Source: Lachnospiraceae bacterium (GTDB taxonomy: Bacteria; Bacillota; Clostridia; Lachnospirales; Lachnospiraceae). Taken from it: a DNA stretch of 52,004 nt. The notes under the pieces were generated by a model. It ran no database searches and was not told where the DNA came from. It worked only from the letters and a program-made list of their open reading frames with translations. The stretch's first letter is position 1; every line of letters starts with the position of its first letter. The stretch is from NCBI GenBank assembly GCA_014804345.1, contig JAAUZZ010000005.1:1-52004 (forward strand), in the 5' to 3' direction. Both the position numbers and the translations under genes were made by a program. Below are positions 17,486-25,533 of the stretch, piece after piece.

Positions 17486-17502
17486 TAGAGTTTATTACTC
17501 TA
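17486..17502. promoter_or_regulatory. Operator dyad 2 upstream of the XRE gene
   Basis: Second identical copy of TAGAGTTTATTACTCTA, 53 bases before the XRE start codon. A TTGTCA box overlaps its edge, but a well-spaced -10 is not evident (TATACT lies 21 bases on), so the exact promoter is uncertain. Confidence 0.75.
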
Positions 17503-17554
17503 GTTGTCAATCCTTTTTCTTCTTATCCCTTATACTAATTCCGAGGTGTCAAAC

Positions 17555-17779
17555 ATGAAATATTATGAGCGAATACGGGAAATCAGAGAAGATCACTCTT
17601 TGACCCAACAACAAGTCGCCGACTTGCTGCACATAGGACAGAGAACATACTCGGACTACGAATCGGGCAAGACCAGAATACCCATTGACAGCATTATGAT
17701 TCTTGCCAAATATTACAACTTGTCTATGGATTATATTACCGGCGCAAGCAATCTCAAATCGCAATATCCCCAAAAATAA
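17555..17779 (+). CDS. XRE-family transcriptional regulator
   Basis: A 74-residue single-domain helix-turn-helix protein of the Cro/C1 type. The helices are visible as YERIREIREDHSLTQQQVA, DLLHIGQRTYSDYESGKTR and IPIDSIMILAKYYNLSMDYI, the normal layout for this family. The ATG at 17555 was chosen because GAGGTG lies nine bases before it; a longer frame from 17504 lacks a site. Two identical operator dyads precede it. The divergent surface-protein gene has related half-sites in its leader, so this protein may repress both. There is no partner domain, and it is not obviously phage-borne. Confidence 0.9.
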   Translation: MKYYERIREIREDHSLTQQQVADLLHIGQRTYSDYESGKTRIPIDSIMILAKYYNLSMDYITGASNLKSQYPQK

Positions 17780-17794
17780 GCGTGTCGGGAAAAA

Positions 17795-17821
17795 AATCGC
17801 CGGTCAAAATGACCGGCGATT
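17795..17821. terminator. Bidirectional terminator after the XRE gene
   Basis: AATCGCCGGTCA and TGACCGGCGATT form a perfect 12-bp stem with a three-base loop, flanked by A- and T-rich sequence. The genes on either side converge here. Confidence 0.93.
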
Positions 17822-17836
17822 AAAAATCTTTTGGTT

Positions 17837-18145
17837 TTACAGTGCTTTTAATTTATTATCGTGCATATTAATATAAATATCTTGTATTTCCTGCCTATCC
17901 TTTACATCGTTTGAAAGTCTTATACTTTCATTTAACTTTCTTGATAAATCAAGATGCCCCTCCGCTACACGCTGGATATTTACACGGATTTCATTTTCAA
18001 CTGTTATATCTGTTCTTATTACTCTTTCTTTCACTTCCCGAAGATCTGATTCAACAATTCTTACTTTTTTATCAAGACAATCCAGTTTTTCGTCAAGATT
18101 ATTTACCTTTTCAAGAATGGAATCCAGTTTTTCACTATCCGTCAT
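17837..18145 (-). CDS. Small coiled-coil protein of unknown function
   Basis: A 102-residue, highly charged protein. Heptad-like spacing of Leu/Ile/Val through residues 5-55 (LDSILEKVNNLDEKLDCLDK) predicts a coiled coil, and a second helical part follows (NIQRVAEGHLDLSRKLNESI). No signal peptide, membrane segment or catalytic motif is seen. Similar short proteins are frequent in Lachnospiraceae near regulators, but their role is not known. CGGAGG precedes the ATG at 18145. It is convergent with the XRE gene. Confidence 0.8.
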   Translation of the reverse strand: MTDSEKLDSILEKVNNLDEKLDCLDKKVRIVESDLREVKERVIRTDITVENEIRVNIQRVAEGHLDLSRKLNESIRLSNDVKDRQEIQDIYINMHDNKLKAL

Positions 18146-18274
18146 ATGTATCCTCCGCCCTATGCCTATATCAATTTATGGTTTGTATCCTTTCACTATT
18201 AGTATATCATAGGGTAATTATGAAGTCTATTGAACTATTTGGGACATTTAATCCAATGTTAAAGGAAAGCCTTT

Positions 18275-19393
18275 TCAAATCTTAATCAACTCATACTGAT
18301 CCGTACCAAGTCCAATTTTCACAGCATGCGCAATGCACGATTTCCACTCCGTATCGGGATGCGTCATATGGAAATGGTCATGACCTTCATGGTTTCCATG
18401 TTCTTTTAGATTTTCCCCTAAAATACTGTCCGCAACGGGTTCCATCTGATTGCACAAGTCTGCGCAAGCCTGATCCAACGCCACGGGGTCAAACGACGCA
18501 AGCATTCCGACATTCGGTATGATCGGAATATCATTCTCCGCATGGCAGTCGCAGTTGGGCGACACATCACAGATCAGTGACACATGGAAGCATGGTCTGT
18601 CCTTGCATACAGCAAGACTGTACTCTGCCATTTTATAATTCAAAACTGCAATCGAATCGGAAAAATCTGCCGCAATCACATCTTTCGGACACACTGCAAG
18701 ACAACGTCCGCAGCCGACACACTTCTCATGGTCGATTTTTGCTTTTCCGTCCGTTATGATTGGCGCTCCATGTGCGCAAATTCTGCCGCATGTGCCACAT
18801 CCGATACAGCCGCTCTGGTCTACGCTTGGCTTTCCATCACAGTGCTGCTCCATTTTTCCCGCTCTGGAACCGCATCCCATTCCGATGTTTTTCAGTGTAC
18901 CGCCAAAGCCCGCCATCTCATGTCCTTTGAAATGTGTCAGCGAGATAAAGATATCCGCATCCATGATTGCCTGACCGATTTTCGCTTCCTTGACATACTC
19001 GCCATTGATCGGCACAAGCGCCTCGTCCGTTCCCTTTAAGCCGTCGCCGATGATCACATGACAGCCTGTCTGGTAGGGGGAAAATCCATTGATGTAAGCA
19101 GTTTCCAAGTGGTCAAGCGCATTCTTTCTGCTGCCGACATATAAGGTATTGCAGTCCGTCAGAAACGGTTTTCCACCTAGCTCCTTCACATAGTCTGCCA
19201 CGACTCTTGCATAGTTTGGACGCAGAAATGCGAGATTTCCATACTCTCCAAAATGTATCTTGATCGCCGTATATTTTTCTTTAAAGTCAATTGTTTCAAA
19301 ACCCGCTGTTTTCATCAACCGATGTAGTTTCTGCAAAAGAGTTTCGCTGCCTGTCACCTTAAATGATGTAAAATATACTTTTGAACTATTCAT
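18275..19393 (-). CDS. DUF362 domain ferredoxin-like protein
   Basis: A 372-residue DUF362 protein with a central ferredoxin insert. Two cysteine clusters, CIGCGTCGRIC and CVGCGRCLAVCP, would bind two 4Fe-4S centres. Before them, HFKGHEMAGFGGTLKNIGMG is the conserved DUF362 core. A His-rich tail (HGNHEGHDHFHMTH) near the C terminus could bind metal. The function of the family is unknown. It follows the transketolase C-terminal subunit by 15 bases and looks like the last gene of the pentose operon, which is an unexpected place for it. GGAGG precedes the start. Confidence 0.9.
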   Translation of the reverse strand: MNSSKVYFTSFKVTGSETLLQKLHRLMKTAGFETIDFKEKYTAIKIHFGEYGNLAFLRPNYARVVADYVKELGGKPFLTDCNTLYVGSRKNALDHLETAYINGFSPYQTGCHVIIGDGLKGTDEALVPINGEYVKEAKIGQAIMDADIFISLTHFKGHEMAGFGGTLKNIGMGCGSRAGKMEQHCDGKPSVDQSGCIGCGTCGRICAHGAPIITDGKAKIDHEKCVGCGRCLAVCPKDVIAADFSDSIAVLNYKMAEYSLAVCKDRPCFHVSLICDVSPNCDCHAENDIPIIPNVGMLASFDPVALDQACADLCNQMEPVADSILGENLKEHGNHEGHDHFHMTHPDTEWKSCIAHAVKIGLGTDQYELIKI

Positions 19394-19408
19394 ATCATTC
19401 CTCCAAAA

Positions 19409-20353
19409 TTATTTATTAAGGAACTCCTTAACCTGCTCATAAACGCCCTTTGCGTCAAGCTTATACTTCTCGATCAAAGCTGCTGCCGAACCGGACTCAC
19501 CGAACATATCCTGCATACCAATCTTGTAAACAGGCGCCGGATAAGATTTGCAAAGCGCGTCACAAACGGCGCTGCCAAGTCCGCCGATTACAGAATGCTC
19601 CTCAGCGGTTACACACTTTCCTGTTTTCTTAACGGAATTGACAATAACCTCCTCGTCAAGCGGCTTAATTGTACAGATATTGATCACTTCCGCACTCACA
19701 CCGTCCTTCTCAAGCATTTCGGCTACACCGAGCGCAGAATCCACACAGATACCTGTAGCCACGATAGTTACATCTGTTCCCTCTCTGACAACCGTACCTT
19801 TTCCAATCTCAAACTTGTAATCCGGTCTGTCATTAATCACAGGCACTGCCGCACGTCCGAAACGGATATAAACAGGTCCTTCGTATTCCACTGCCGCACG
19901 AACTGCCGCTCTTGCCTCCACATCATCCGCCGGGCACATAACCACCATACCGGGAATCGTGCGCATCAGGGCAATATCCTCATTACACTGATGAGAAGCG
20001 CCGTCCTCGCCTACCGTGATGCCCGCATGTGTCGCACCGATTTTTACATTTAAGTGCGGATAACCGATCGAGTTTCTTACTTGCTCAAACGCACGTCCTG
20101 CCGCAAACATCGCAAACGAGCTCATAAACGGAATCTTTCCCGAAAGCGATAAGCCTGCTGCGATACCTGCCATATTACATTCCGCGATGCCACAGTCAAT
20201 ATGTCTGTCCGGAAAAGCTTTCCGGAACACGCCGGTCTTCGTCGCTGCCGCAAGGTCAGCGTCAAGAACGACCAAATTCGGATTTTCCTTACCGATTTCA
20301 ACGAGAGCATTTCCGTAGCTCTCTCTTGTTGCCACTTTTTTTACATCTGCCAT
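19409..20353 (-). CDS. Transketolase, C-terminal subunit
   Basis: A 314-residue protein corresponding to the pyrimidine-binding and C-terminal domains of transketolase. Family features are RESYGNALVEIG, the FMN-less TPP-activating glutamate in DCGIAECNMAGIAAGLS, GEDGASHQCNEDIALMRTIPGM, and the C-terminal domain with TAEEHSVIGGLGSAV. It must pair with the N-terminal subunit encoded just upstream. The two together transfer two-carbon ketol units between pentose phosphates and glyceraldehyde 3-phosphate. Split transketolases are common in Clostridia. Here the pair is in an arabinose-type operon, indicating a dedicated pentose enzyme. Confidence 0.93.
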   Translation of the reverse strand: MADVKKVATRESYGNALVEIGKENPNLVVLDADLAAATKTGVFRKAFPDRHIDCGIAECNMAGIAAGLSLSGKIPFMSSFAMFAAGRAFEQVRNSIGYPHLNVKIGATHAGITVGEDGASHQCNEDIALMRTIPGMVVMCPADDVEARAAVRAAVEYEGPVYIRFGRAAVPVINDRPDYKFEIGKGTVVREGTDVTIVATGICVDSALGVAEMLEKDGVSAEVINICTIKPLDEEVIVNSVKKTGKCVTAEEHSVIGGLGSAVCDALCKSYPAPVYKIGMQDMFGESGSAAALIEKYKLDAKGVYEQVKEFLNK

Positions 20354-20381
20354 CTCTATATCATACTCCTTTCTCTATCCA

Positions 20382-20474
20382 CAGAAGAACGCATTTTTGC
20401 GTTCTCCCTGCGTGAAACTTAGTACTTCCCCGCGAAACAGCCTTTGCTGTAAGCGGCTGGAAGCGCTTTTCACG
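20382..20474 (-). repeat. Structured intergenic repeat, copy 1 (3' of transketolase N subunit)
   Basis: On the minus strand a large stem-loop (outer stem GCGTGAAA/TTTCACGC, inner GGCTGTTTCGCGGGGAAGT region) starts at the stop codon and is followed by a second hairpin, AGAACGC/GCGTTCT. The block AGCA-AGGCTGTTTCG-GGAAGTACTAA is shared with the segment downstream of pfkA (46120-46232). It separates the two transketolase genes by 116 bases and could adjust their relative mRNA levels. Confidence 0.65.
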
Positions 20475-21303
20475 CTAACTGCTGCGCTATCTTTTCCAAA
20501 TCTGCCATCGCAACAGCATACTCGTCATCGTTCGGAGCCTTGCCGTGCCAATCAATATTTCCTTCCATGAACGATACGCCTTTACCCTTCAATGAGTGCG
20601 CGATAATCGCCGATGGCATTCCTTTTGTTTCCCTCGCCTCTTTGAATGCTGCGCGGATTTTATCAAAATCGTGCGCATCGTCCAGTCTGATCACATGGAA
20701 ATTAAACGCCTCAAACTTTTTGTCGATCGGATTCGGAGAGCATACATCATCAATACTTCCGTCAATCTGTAAACCGTTGTTATCAACGATCACACAAAGA
20801 TTGTCAAGCTTTCTGTGACCTGCAAACATTGATGCCTCCCAAACCTGACCCTCCTCCAACTCACCGTCGCCGAGAAGTGTGTAGATACGATAATCCGCAT
20901 TGGACATCTTCGCGCCAAGCGCCATGCCGCATGCCACGGAAATACCCTGTCCGAGAGAACCGGAAGACATATCAACACCCGGAACATGCTGCATACAAGG
21001 ATGTCCCTGAAGATACGAACCAAGTTTTCTCAGTGTCACCAAATCTTCCACGGGGAAATAACCGCGGTTTGCAAGCGCCGAATAAAGACCGGGAGCCGTA
21101 TGTCCCTTTGACAAAACAAATCTGTCCCTGTCCTCTTTCTTGGGATTTTTCGGATCAATGTTCATTTCCTCGAAATAAAGAAATGTAAAGATATCTGCTG
21201 CGGAAAGCGATCCACCCGGGTGTCCTGCCTTTGCCGCATGAACGCCTGTAACGATACCCTTACGAACTTCATTTGCCATTTTTTGAAGTTCCAAATTTGT
21301 CAT
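20470..21303 (-). CDS. Transketolase, N-terminal subunit
   Basis: A 277-residue TPP-binding subunit. AGHPGGSLSAADIFTFLYF is the transketolase start, GHTAPGLYSALANRGYF follows, and the TPP-Mg motif runs from GDGELEEGQVWEAS to IVDNN (GDG-N-NN). It forms the active enzyme with the C-terminal subunit encoded next. A 116-base gap with a strong structured repeat separates the two genes. AGGAGG lies before the ATG at 21303, which follows araD by 13 bases. Confidence 0.95.
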   Translation of the reverse strand: MTNLELQKMANEVRKGIVTGVHAAKAGHPGGSLSAADIFTFLYFEEMNIDPKNPKKEDRDRFVLSKGHTAPGLYSALANRGYFPVEDLVTLRKLGSYLQGHPCMQHVPGVDMSSGSLGQGISVACGMALGAKMSNADYRIYTLLGDGELEEGQVWEASMFAGHRKLDNLCVIVDNNGLQIDGSIDDVCSPNPIDKKFEAFNFHVIRLDDAHDFDKIRAAFKEARETKGMPSAIIAHSLKGKGVSFMEGNIDWHGKAPNDDEYAVAMADLEKIAQQLA

Positions 21304-21316
21304 GTTAAAATACCTC

Positions 21317-22018
21317 CTATTCCTCTTCTACTTTGTTGCCGTAATAAGCATTTGCGCCATGCTTTCTATAATAGTGCTTATCCTGTATGCGCTGCGGCGC
21401 AGGCTCCACGTCGGGCTTTAACTGCTCGGTAAAGAGCGCCATCTTTGCAACCTCCTCAAGCACTACCGCATTATGTACAGCTTCCTTTGCATCCTTGCCC
21501 CACGCAAACGGACCATGGTTTTTACAGAGCACTGCCGGAACTGCCATAACATCTTTATCCTGAAACGTTTCTACAATAAGCGTACCTGTGTTCTTCTCAT
21601 ATCCACTGTCAATCTCCTCCTGTGTCAGCACGCGCGCGCAGGGGATTTCTCCATACATATAATCCGCATGCGTCGTACCATAGCAGGGGATTGCCCTACC
21701 CGACTGCGCCCAGCTTGTCGCATATGTACTGTGCGTATGAACAACGCCGCCGATTTCCGGAAACGCCTTGTAAAGTTCCAAATGTGTCGGCGTATCGGAA
21801 GAAGGATTATATTTTCCTTCTACCTTGTTGCCCTCCAAGTCCATAACAACCATATCTTCGGGTTTGAGCAGATCATAATCGACACCGCTTGGCTTGATCA
21901 CAAACAGTCCGCTCTCACGGTCTATCGCGCTGACATTTCCCCATGTGAATGTCACAAGACCGTACTTGGGCAGATCCATATTCGCCTCATACACCTTTTT
22001 CTTTAATTCTTCCAGCAT
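21317..22018 (-). CDS. araD: L-ribulose-5-phosphate 4-epimerase
   Basis: A 233-residue class II aldolase-fold enzyme that converts L-ribulose 5-phosphate to D-xylulose 5-phosphate, close in length to E. coli AraD (231). The zinc ligands are visible in [11 protein letters not shown] (two His) and [10 protein letters not shown] (third His). TWGNVSAID and [11 protein letters not shown] form the phosphate-binding loops, and [15 protein letters not shown] is a family motif. The start at 22018 was chosen for its GAAAGGAG site and the match to the family length; a start 12 codons upstream has none. Its product feeds the transketolase encoded downstream. Confidence 0.93.
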   Translation of the reverse strand: MLEELKKKVYEANMDLPKYGLVTFTWGNVSAIDRESGLFVIKPSGVDYDLLKPEDMVVMDLEGNKVEGKYNPSSDTPTHLELYKAFPEIGGVVHTHSTYATSWAQSGRAIPCYGTTHADYMYGEIPCARVLTQEEIDSGYEKNTGTLIVETFQDKDVMAVPAVLCKNHGPFAWGKDAKEAVHNAVVLEEVAKMALFTEQLKPDVEPAPQRIQDKHYYRKHGANAYYGNKVEEE

Positions 22019-22077
22019 ATCTGTACTCCTTTCATCTTTTTCAATATCCGTCAATCTATTTTAAAGAACGCTGTCCT

Positions 22078-23673
22078 TTACATGTTTTCGACCGCTGCGC
22101 GCTCAATCGCAAGTCCTTTTTTATAACGCTCGATAAATGTTTCGAAGCCTGCCACGTCTTTTGCATCCGGCTCCATGCGCACGGACTCCTCGCCCGCAAA
22201 TACCTTGTTATTGAGATAATCGCTCAAAGACTCGTCCGCGCCCTTCTTTATCATATAATTTGCAAGCACTGCAATGCCCCATGCACCGCCTTCTCCTGCT
22301 GTCTTCATTACCGAAACAGGCACATTGACTGCCGCTGCAACCACTTTCTGACCGACACCCTCAGTCTTGAACAAACCGCCGTGTCCCAAGAGCTCATCTA
22401 ATGTAACATTCTCCTGTTTGAACAGGATATCCATGCCTATTTTAATTGCGCCAAGCGCCGTAAACAGATTCACGCGCATAAAATTTGCAAGGTTAAACTT
22501 CGCATCAGGCGTGCGCACAAACAACGGTCTGCCTTCCGCAAAGCCCGTTACATGCTCTCCCGAAAAATAACCGTATGACAGCAATCCGCCGCAGTCCGCA
22601 TCACCCTCAAGCGCTTTGCGATAAAGCGTTCCATAGAGCTCATTCATATCAACCTTCTGACCCATGGTTTCCTGAAATTCCTTAAACAGATTCACCCATG
22701 CATTCAAGTCCGAAGTACAGTTATTGCAGTGCACCATCGCAACCAAGCTGCCGTCGGGCGTTGTCACAAGGTCAAGTTCATCATAAGACTTTGACAGATC
22801 CTTCTCCAGAACCGCCATCGCAAACACGGATGTTCCCGCAGAAATATTACCGGTTCTCTGTGCCACGCTGTTTGTGGCAACCATACCCGTACCCGCGTCA
22901 CCCTCGGGCGGACACATCGGAATACCCGCCTGTAACGTGCCTGTCACATCGAGAAGCTTTGCGCCTTCCTCAGTCAGCGTTCCTGCCTTGTCGCCCGAAA
23001 CCAGTACCTTTGGCATAATATCCGCAAGCTTCCAACTGTAATTCTTGTCTGCCACAAGCTCGTCAAACTGCGCGATCATTTTTTTATTAAAGTCTTTTGT
23101 ATCAATGTCAATCGGGAACATACCGGATGCCTCGCCGACGCCAAGCGCCTTTTCTCCGCTGAGTTTCCAATGGATATAACCTGCAAGCGTCGTAAAGAAT
23201 GCAACACTTCCCACATGCTCCTCGCCGTTTAAAATCGCCTGATAGAGATGTGCGATACTCCATCTTTGGGGAATGTGGTAATTAAATAAGCTTGTAAGCT
23301 TTTCGCTCGCGTCCTGCGTGATCGTGTTTCTCCATGTACGGAACGGCACTAAAAGCTCACCGCTTTTGTCAAATGCCATATATCCGTGCATCATCGCGCT
23401 GAAACCGATGGAACCAAGCGTCTTAATGGAAACACCGTACTTTGTCTTTACCTGTTCTGCCAAATCCCGATAGCAATCCTGAAGTCCCTTCCAAATCGCG
23501 TCAAGACTGTATGTCCAGATGTTGTTCACAAGCTGATTTTCCCAGTCATGATTTCCGATCGCAAGAACCTCATGGTTTTCATCAATGAGCACTGCCTTGA
23601 TTCTGGTAGATCCAAACTCAATACCAAGCGCGGTCTTTCCGTTTTCAATCGCATTCTTCGCGTCAAGTCCCAT
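22078..23673 (-). CDS. FGGY-family carbohydrate kinase, probable L-ribulokinase
   Basis: A 531-residue sugar kinase of the FGGY family with the two actin-like domains. [17 protein letters not shown] is the phosphate-1 motif, [12 protein letters not shown] and WRNTIT lie in the sugar site, [25 protein letters not shown] is the central ATP motif, and [14 protein letters not shown] is the C-terminal adenosine motif. It is unlike classical AraB or XylB. Position directly before araD and transketolase points to L-ribulose phosphorylation, as described for the non-orthologous AraK kinase of Clostridium. This assignment is inference from context. AGGAGG precedes the ATG, and a TTGACA/TATAAC promoter lies just upstream. 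Confidence 0.85.
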   Translation of the reverse strand: MGLDAKNAIENGKTALGIEFGSTRIKAVLIDENHEVLAIGNHDWENQLVNNIWTYSLDAIWKGLQDCYRDLAEQVKTKYGVSIKTLGSIGFSAMMHGYMAFDKSGELLVPFRTWRNTITQDASEKLTSLFNYHIPQRWSIAHLYQAILNGEEHVGSVAFFTTLAGYIHWKLSGEKALGVGEASGMFPIDIDTKDFNKKMIAQFDELVADKNYSWKLADIMPKVLVSGDKAGTLTEEGAKLLDVTGTLQAGIPMCPPEGDAGTGMVATNSVAQRTGNISAGTSVFAMAVLEKDLSKSYDELDLVTTPDGSLVAMVHCNNCTSDLNAWVNLFKEFQETMGQKVDMNELYGTLYRKALEGDADCGGLLSYGYFSGEHVTGFAEGRPLFVRTPDAKFNLANFMRVNLFTALGAIKIGMDILFKQENVTLDELLGHGGLFKTEGVGQKVVAAAVNVPVSVMKTAGEGGAWGIAVLANYMIKKGADESLSDYLNNKVFAGEESVRMEPDAKDVAGFETFIERYKKGLAIERAAVENM

Positions 23674-23693
23674 AAAATTGTAACCTCCTGTTT

Positions 23694-23740
23694 GTTATAT
23701 TTTTCACAAATATGTTGTCAAAATGCACAAATTTTTTGTG
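23694..23740 (-). promoter_or_regulatory. Promoter and candidate operator of the pentose operon
   Basis: Minus-strand TTGACA (23716-23721), 16 bases, TATAAC (23694-23699). A perfect dyad CACAAA-N3-TTTGTG lies at 23726-23740 immediately upstream of the -35, and a third TTTGTG half-site falls in the spacer (23705-23710). The arrangement suits an activator or repressor of the operon. It does not match the AraR or cre consensus. Confidence 0.65.
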
Positions 23741-23821
23741 ATACCCTGCCTTCATTATATCAACTGCGCAAAATGAATGCAACAACATTTGGGTTTCCAT
23801 ACCAAAAAACCGCTTTCCTAT

Positions 23822-24580
23822 TTAACAATACACATCCGCCTCCACATTCAGCTTCCCCTTGCGGGTTTCACCCGACACACCCACAAACGCAAACCGTCCG
23901 AACCCTCTGACCGACACTTTATCACCGGACTTAAGCTGTCCGCTGTTATTCTCATTCAATCTGCCGTTTACAAACACCTTCTTTGCCCGAAAAAGATCTA
24001 CGCTCTCACTGCGCGACAGATTATACAGCTTTGCGATAATGCTGTCCGCCCGCGCTGCGCTCACCTGAAATGTCTTTCGCTCGAGCCTCGTGACTGTGCT
24101 TTTTGGTATCTCTTTGGCAATCTCACACCGCACGCTCGTGTGGCGCACTTTGTCAAGCTCTTCTATAATATAAGAAGACATCTTTTCCGTACAGAACAAA
24201 AACGCGTGTTTCCCGATGATCACGATATCGCCGAGCGTCGCGCGCTCAATCCCCAAATTCATCAGCGCTCCCAAATAATCCCTGTGATTTAGTTCCTCCC
24301 CGAACTTTTCGACAAGCGGCGCAATCTCCACACACGCAATCGGAAACGCCTCCTCATAACCGCAAAGCTCCTCGTCCCCGAATCGCAGCATCACCCGCTC
24401 GCAGTCCGCGGTTCCGCCAAAAACCGTCACAGGCACATAGGAAAGCTCCCGCTCCATTTGATAATAACTATTCAGCTCCGCAAGCGACAAAAAGCCCGTA
24501 AACAAATACCGACTGTCTGTGTACGCCTTATTTGCAAGCTCCGCCAACCTCTTTTTAAACAATACTTCATCTGCGTCCAT
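23822..24580 (-). CDS. ylmH: YlmH-type RNA-binding protein with S4 domain
   Basis: A 252-residue protein of the YlmH family. The N-terminal half is the YlmH-specific domain (FTGFLSLAELNSYYQMER, ERVMLRFGDEE, HRDYLGALMNLGIERATLGDI), and the last 75 residues are an S4 RNA-binding domain (ARADSIIAKLYNLSRSES through FVNGRLNENN). In Bacillus subtilis YlmH acts as an RqcP-like factor on stalled 50S subunits with peptidyl-tRNA. The gene usually sits in the sepF-ylm-divIVA region, but here it stands apart from cell-division genes. GAGGAG precedes the ATG. Confidence 0.93.
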   Translation of the reverse strand: MDADEVLFKKRLAELANKAYTDSRYLFTGFLSLAELNSYYQMERELSYVPVTVFGGTADCERVMLRFGDEELCGYEEAFPIACVEIAPLVEKFGEELNHRDYLGALMNLGIERATLGDIVIIGKHAFLFCTEKMSSYIIEELDKVRHTSVRCEIAKEIPKSTVTRLERKTFQVSAARADSIIAKLYNLSRSESVDLFRAKKVFVNGRLNENNSGQLKSGDKVSVRGFGRFAFVGVSGETRKGKLNVEADVYC

Positions 24581-24608
24581 AAAATACTCCTCATTTTCAC
24601 AATTCTAT

Positions 24609-25064
24609 TCACGTTTCTTCCAAATACTCGATATAATCCCTGTCCCACATCAAAATTTTCAGCTTTCTTGCCGCCTCCGCCGCAGGTTTTGTGAAATACT
24701 GATTGGTCATCACTGCGCCTACCATTCTGTCATAATAATCACGTCCTGCATATGCTTCCTGTACCGCTTTTACGCCCACAAGTCCCGTATACCGTTTGCA
24801 CTGTATCGCATACGTCACGCCGTCCTTTTCCGCAAGAATGTCAATCCCATAGTCGCCGCTACCTTTTGTGACCTCAACCTCGATAAATCCGTTTGCCGCG
24901 AGCAAATTCGCACAATAATACTCAAACTCCTGTCCTTCCATCGTATCCAACGCATGTGCCCGCGCATTTTTGCGAAATCGCCGACAAAGCACAATTCCCG
25001 CCGCTGCAATGATCACGATCCCCACAGCAACCGCAAGCACGACTTCTATTGTAAATTCTGTCAT
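24609..25064 (-). CDS. Membrane-anchored Mrr-like restriction endonuclease
   Basis: A 151-residue protein with an N-terminal membrane segment (about residues 5-27) followed by an Mrr_cat PD-(D/E)XK domain. The catalytic set is clear: FEYYCANLL at the start, GSGDYGIDILAEKDG with the Asp, and the AIQCKRY Q-x-K motif. Mrr-type nucleases cut modified or foreign DNA. The membrane anchor suggests a task at the membrane, perhaps incoming DNA, but this is inference. The start at 25064 follows GGAAGGG, whereas one six codons earlier has no site. It is divergent from folT. Confidence 0.85.
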   Translation of the reverse strand: MTEFTIEVVLAVAVGIVIIAAAGIVLCRRFRKNARAHALDTMEGQEFEYYCANLLAANGFIEVEVTKGSGDYGIDILAEKDGVTYAIQCKRYTGLVGVKAVQEAYAGRDYYDRMVGAVMTNQYFTKPAAEAARKLKILMWDRDYIEYLEET

Positions 25065-25155
25065 CCTATACCCTTCCCTCATTTGTTGATAGGTTCATCA
25101 TACCACACAAACATCAGTTCTCACAAGCATAAAAATGCTTTTTTTGAAATACTTA

Positions 25156-25184
25156 TTTACAAAGCATCAACATTGTTGTATAGT
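25156..25184 (+). promoter_or_regulatory. Promoter of folT
   Basis: TTTACA (25156-25161), 17 bases, TATAGT (25179-25184). Transcription would start near 25191, about 30 bases before the THF aptamer. Confidence 0.75.
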
Positions 25185-25219
25185 TTCCATTGTAACACAT
25201 CATAGGAATTTATTTTTAT

Positions 25220-25480
25220 GCAGAGTAGGATTTCGTGCGTTAGGAGCTGTTAAGAAATCACTTGTGCTAAGGACGCTGTATAAATGTTCAGTTGCAAAGA
25301 AGAAAATTGCAGGCGTAGCGGGCTACGTCTAGATTTTCTGATGTCGCAAATGAATATTTAGACAAGTCATTGGCATGAGTTATTTCTCAACAGTTCCTTA
25401 AGTGCCTTGTGAACAGGGAGTTGTCATGGGGACGAAAAAGCCTTTACGGGCTTTGCGGTACGGGGTTCGCATCCCGCTGC
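25220..25480 (+). ncRNA. Tetrahydrofolate (THF) riboswitch interrupted by a MITE
   Basis: The 5' part (25220-25242) has GCAGAGTAGG and TGCGTTA. The 3' part (25399-25480) begins TTAAGTGCC and continues with AACAGGGAGTTGTC, GGGACGAAAAAGC, GCTTTGCGGTA and TTCGCATCCCGCTGC. Joined at the shared TTA these give the class I THF aptamer in order, including the core GCGTTAAGTG. The closing helix pairs GCAG with CTGC, where other members pair GGAG with CTCC. Between the halves is a 156-bp fold-back element. Class I THF riboswitches control folate transport and synthesis genes, and the next gene is folT. Whether the split aptamer still folds is unknown. Confidence 0.85.
25243..25398. mobile_element. 156-bp fold-back MITE inside the riboswitch
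   Basis: The ends GGAGCTGTTAAGAAATCACT (25243-25262) and, inverted, GGAACTGTTGAGAAATAACT (25379-25398) match at 17 of 20 positions. The TTA on each side (25240-25242 and 25399-25401) is the target duplication. The interior is also a long imperfect palindrome, with arms such as TAAATGTTCAGTTGC against TAAATATTCATTTGC and GGCGTAGC against GGCTACGTC at the centre. No coding region fits inside. A full-length transposase copy is not in the window, so the parent insertion sequence is unknown. Confidence 0.9.
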
Positions 25481-25533
25481 TACATCTTTTTGTGTAGTTT
25501 TCGGTCTCGCTGCATTAGTGGAGGCGTTTTTTT

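Noticed and set aside
25440-25480. tRNA-like T-arm (GGGGTTCGCATCCC)
   Set aside because: No acceptor, D or anticodon arms fit around it; the sequence is explained by the 3' half of the THF riboswitch.
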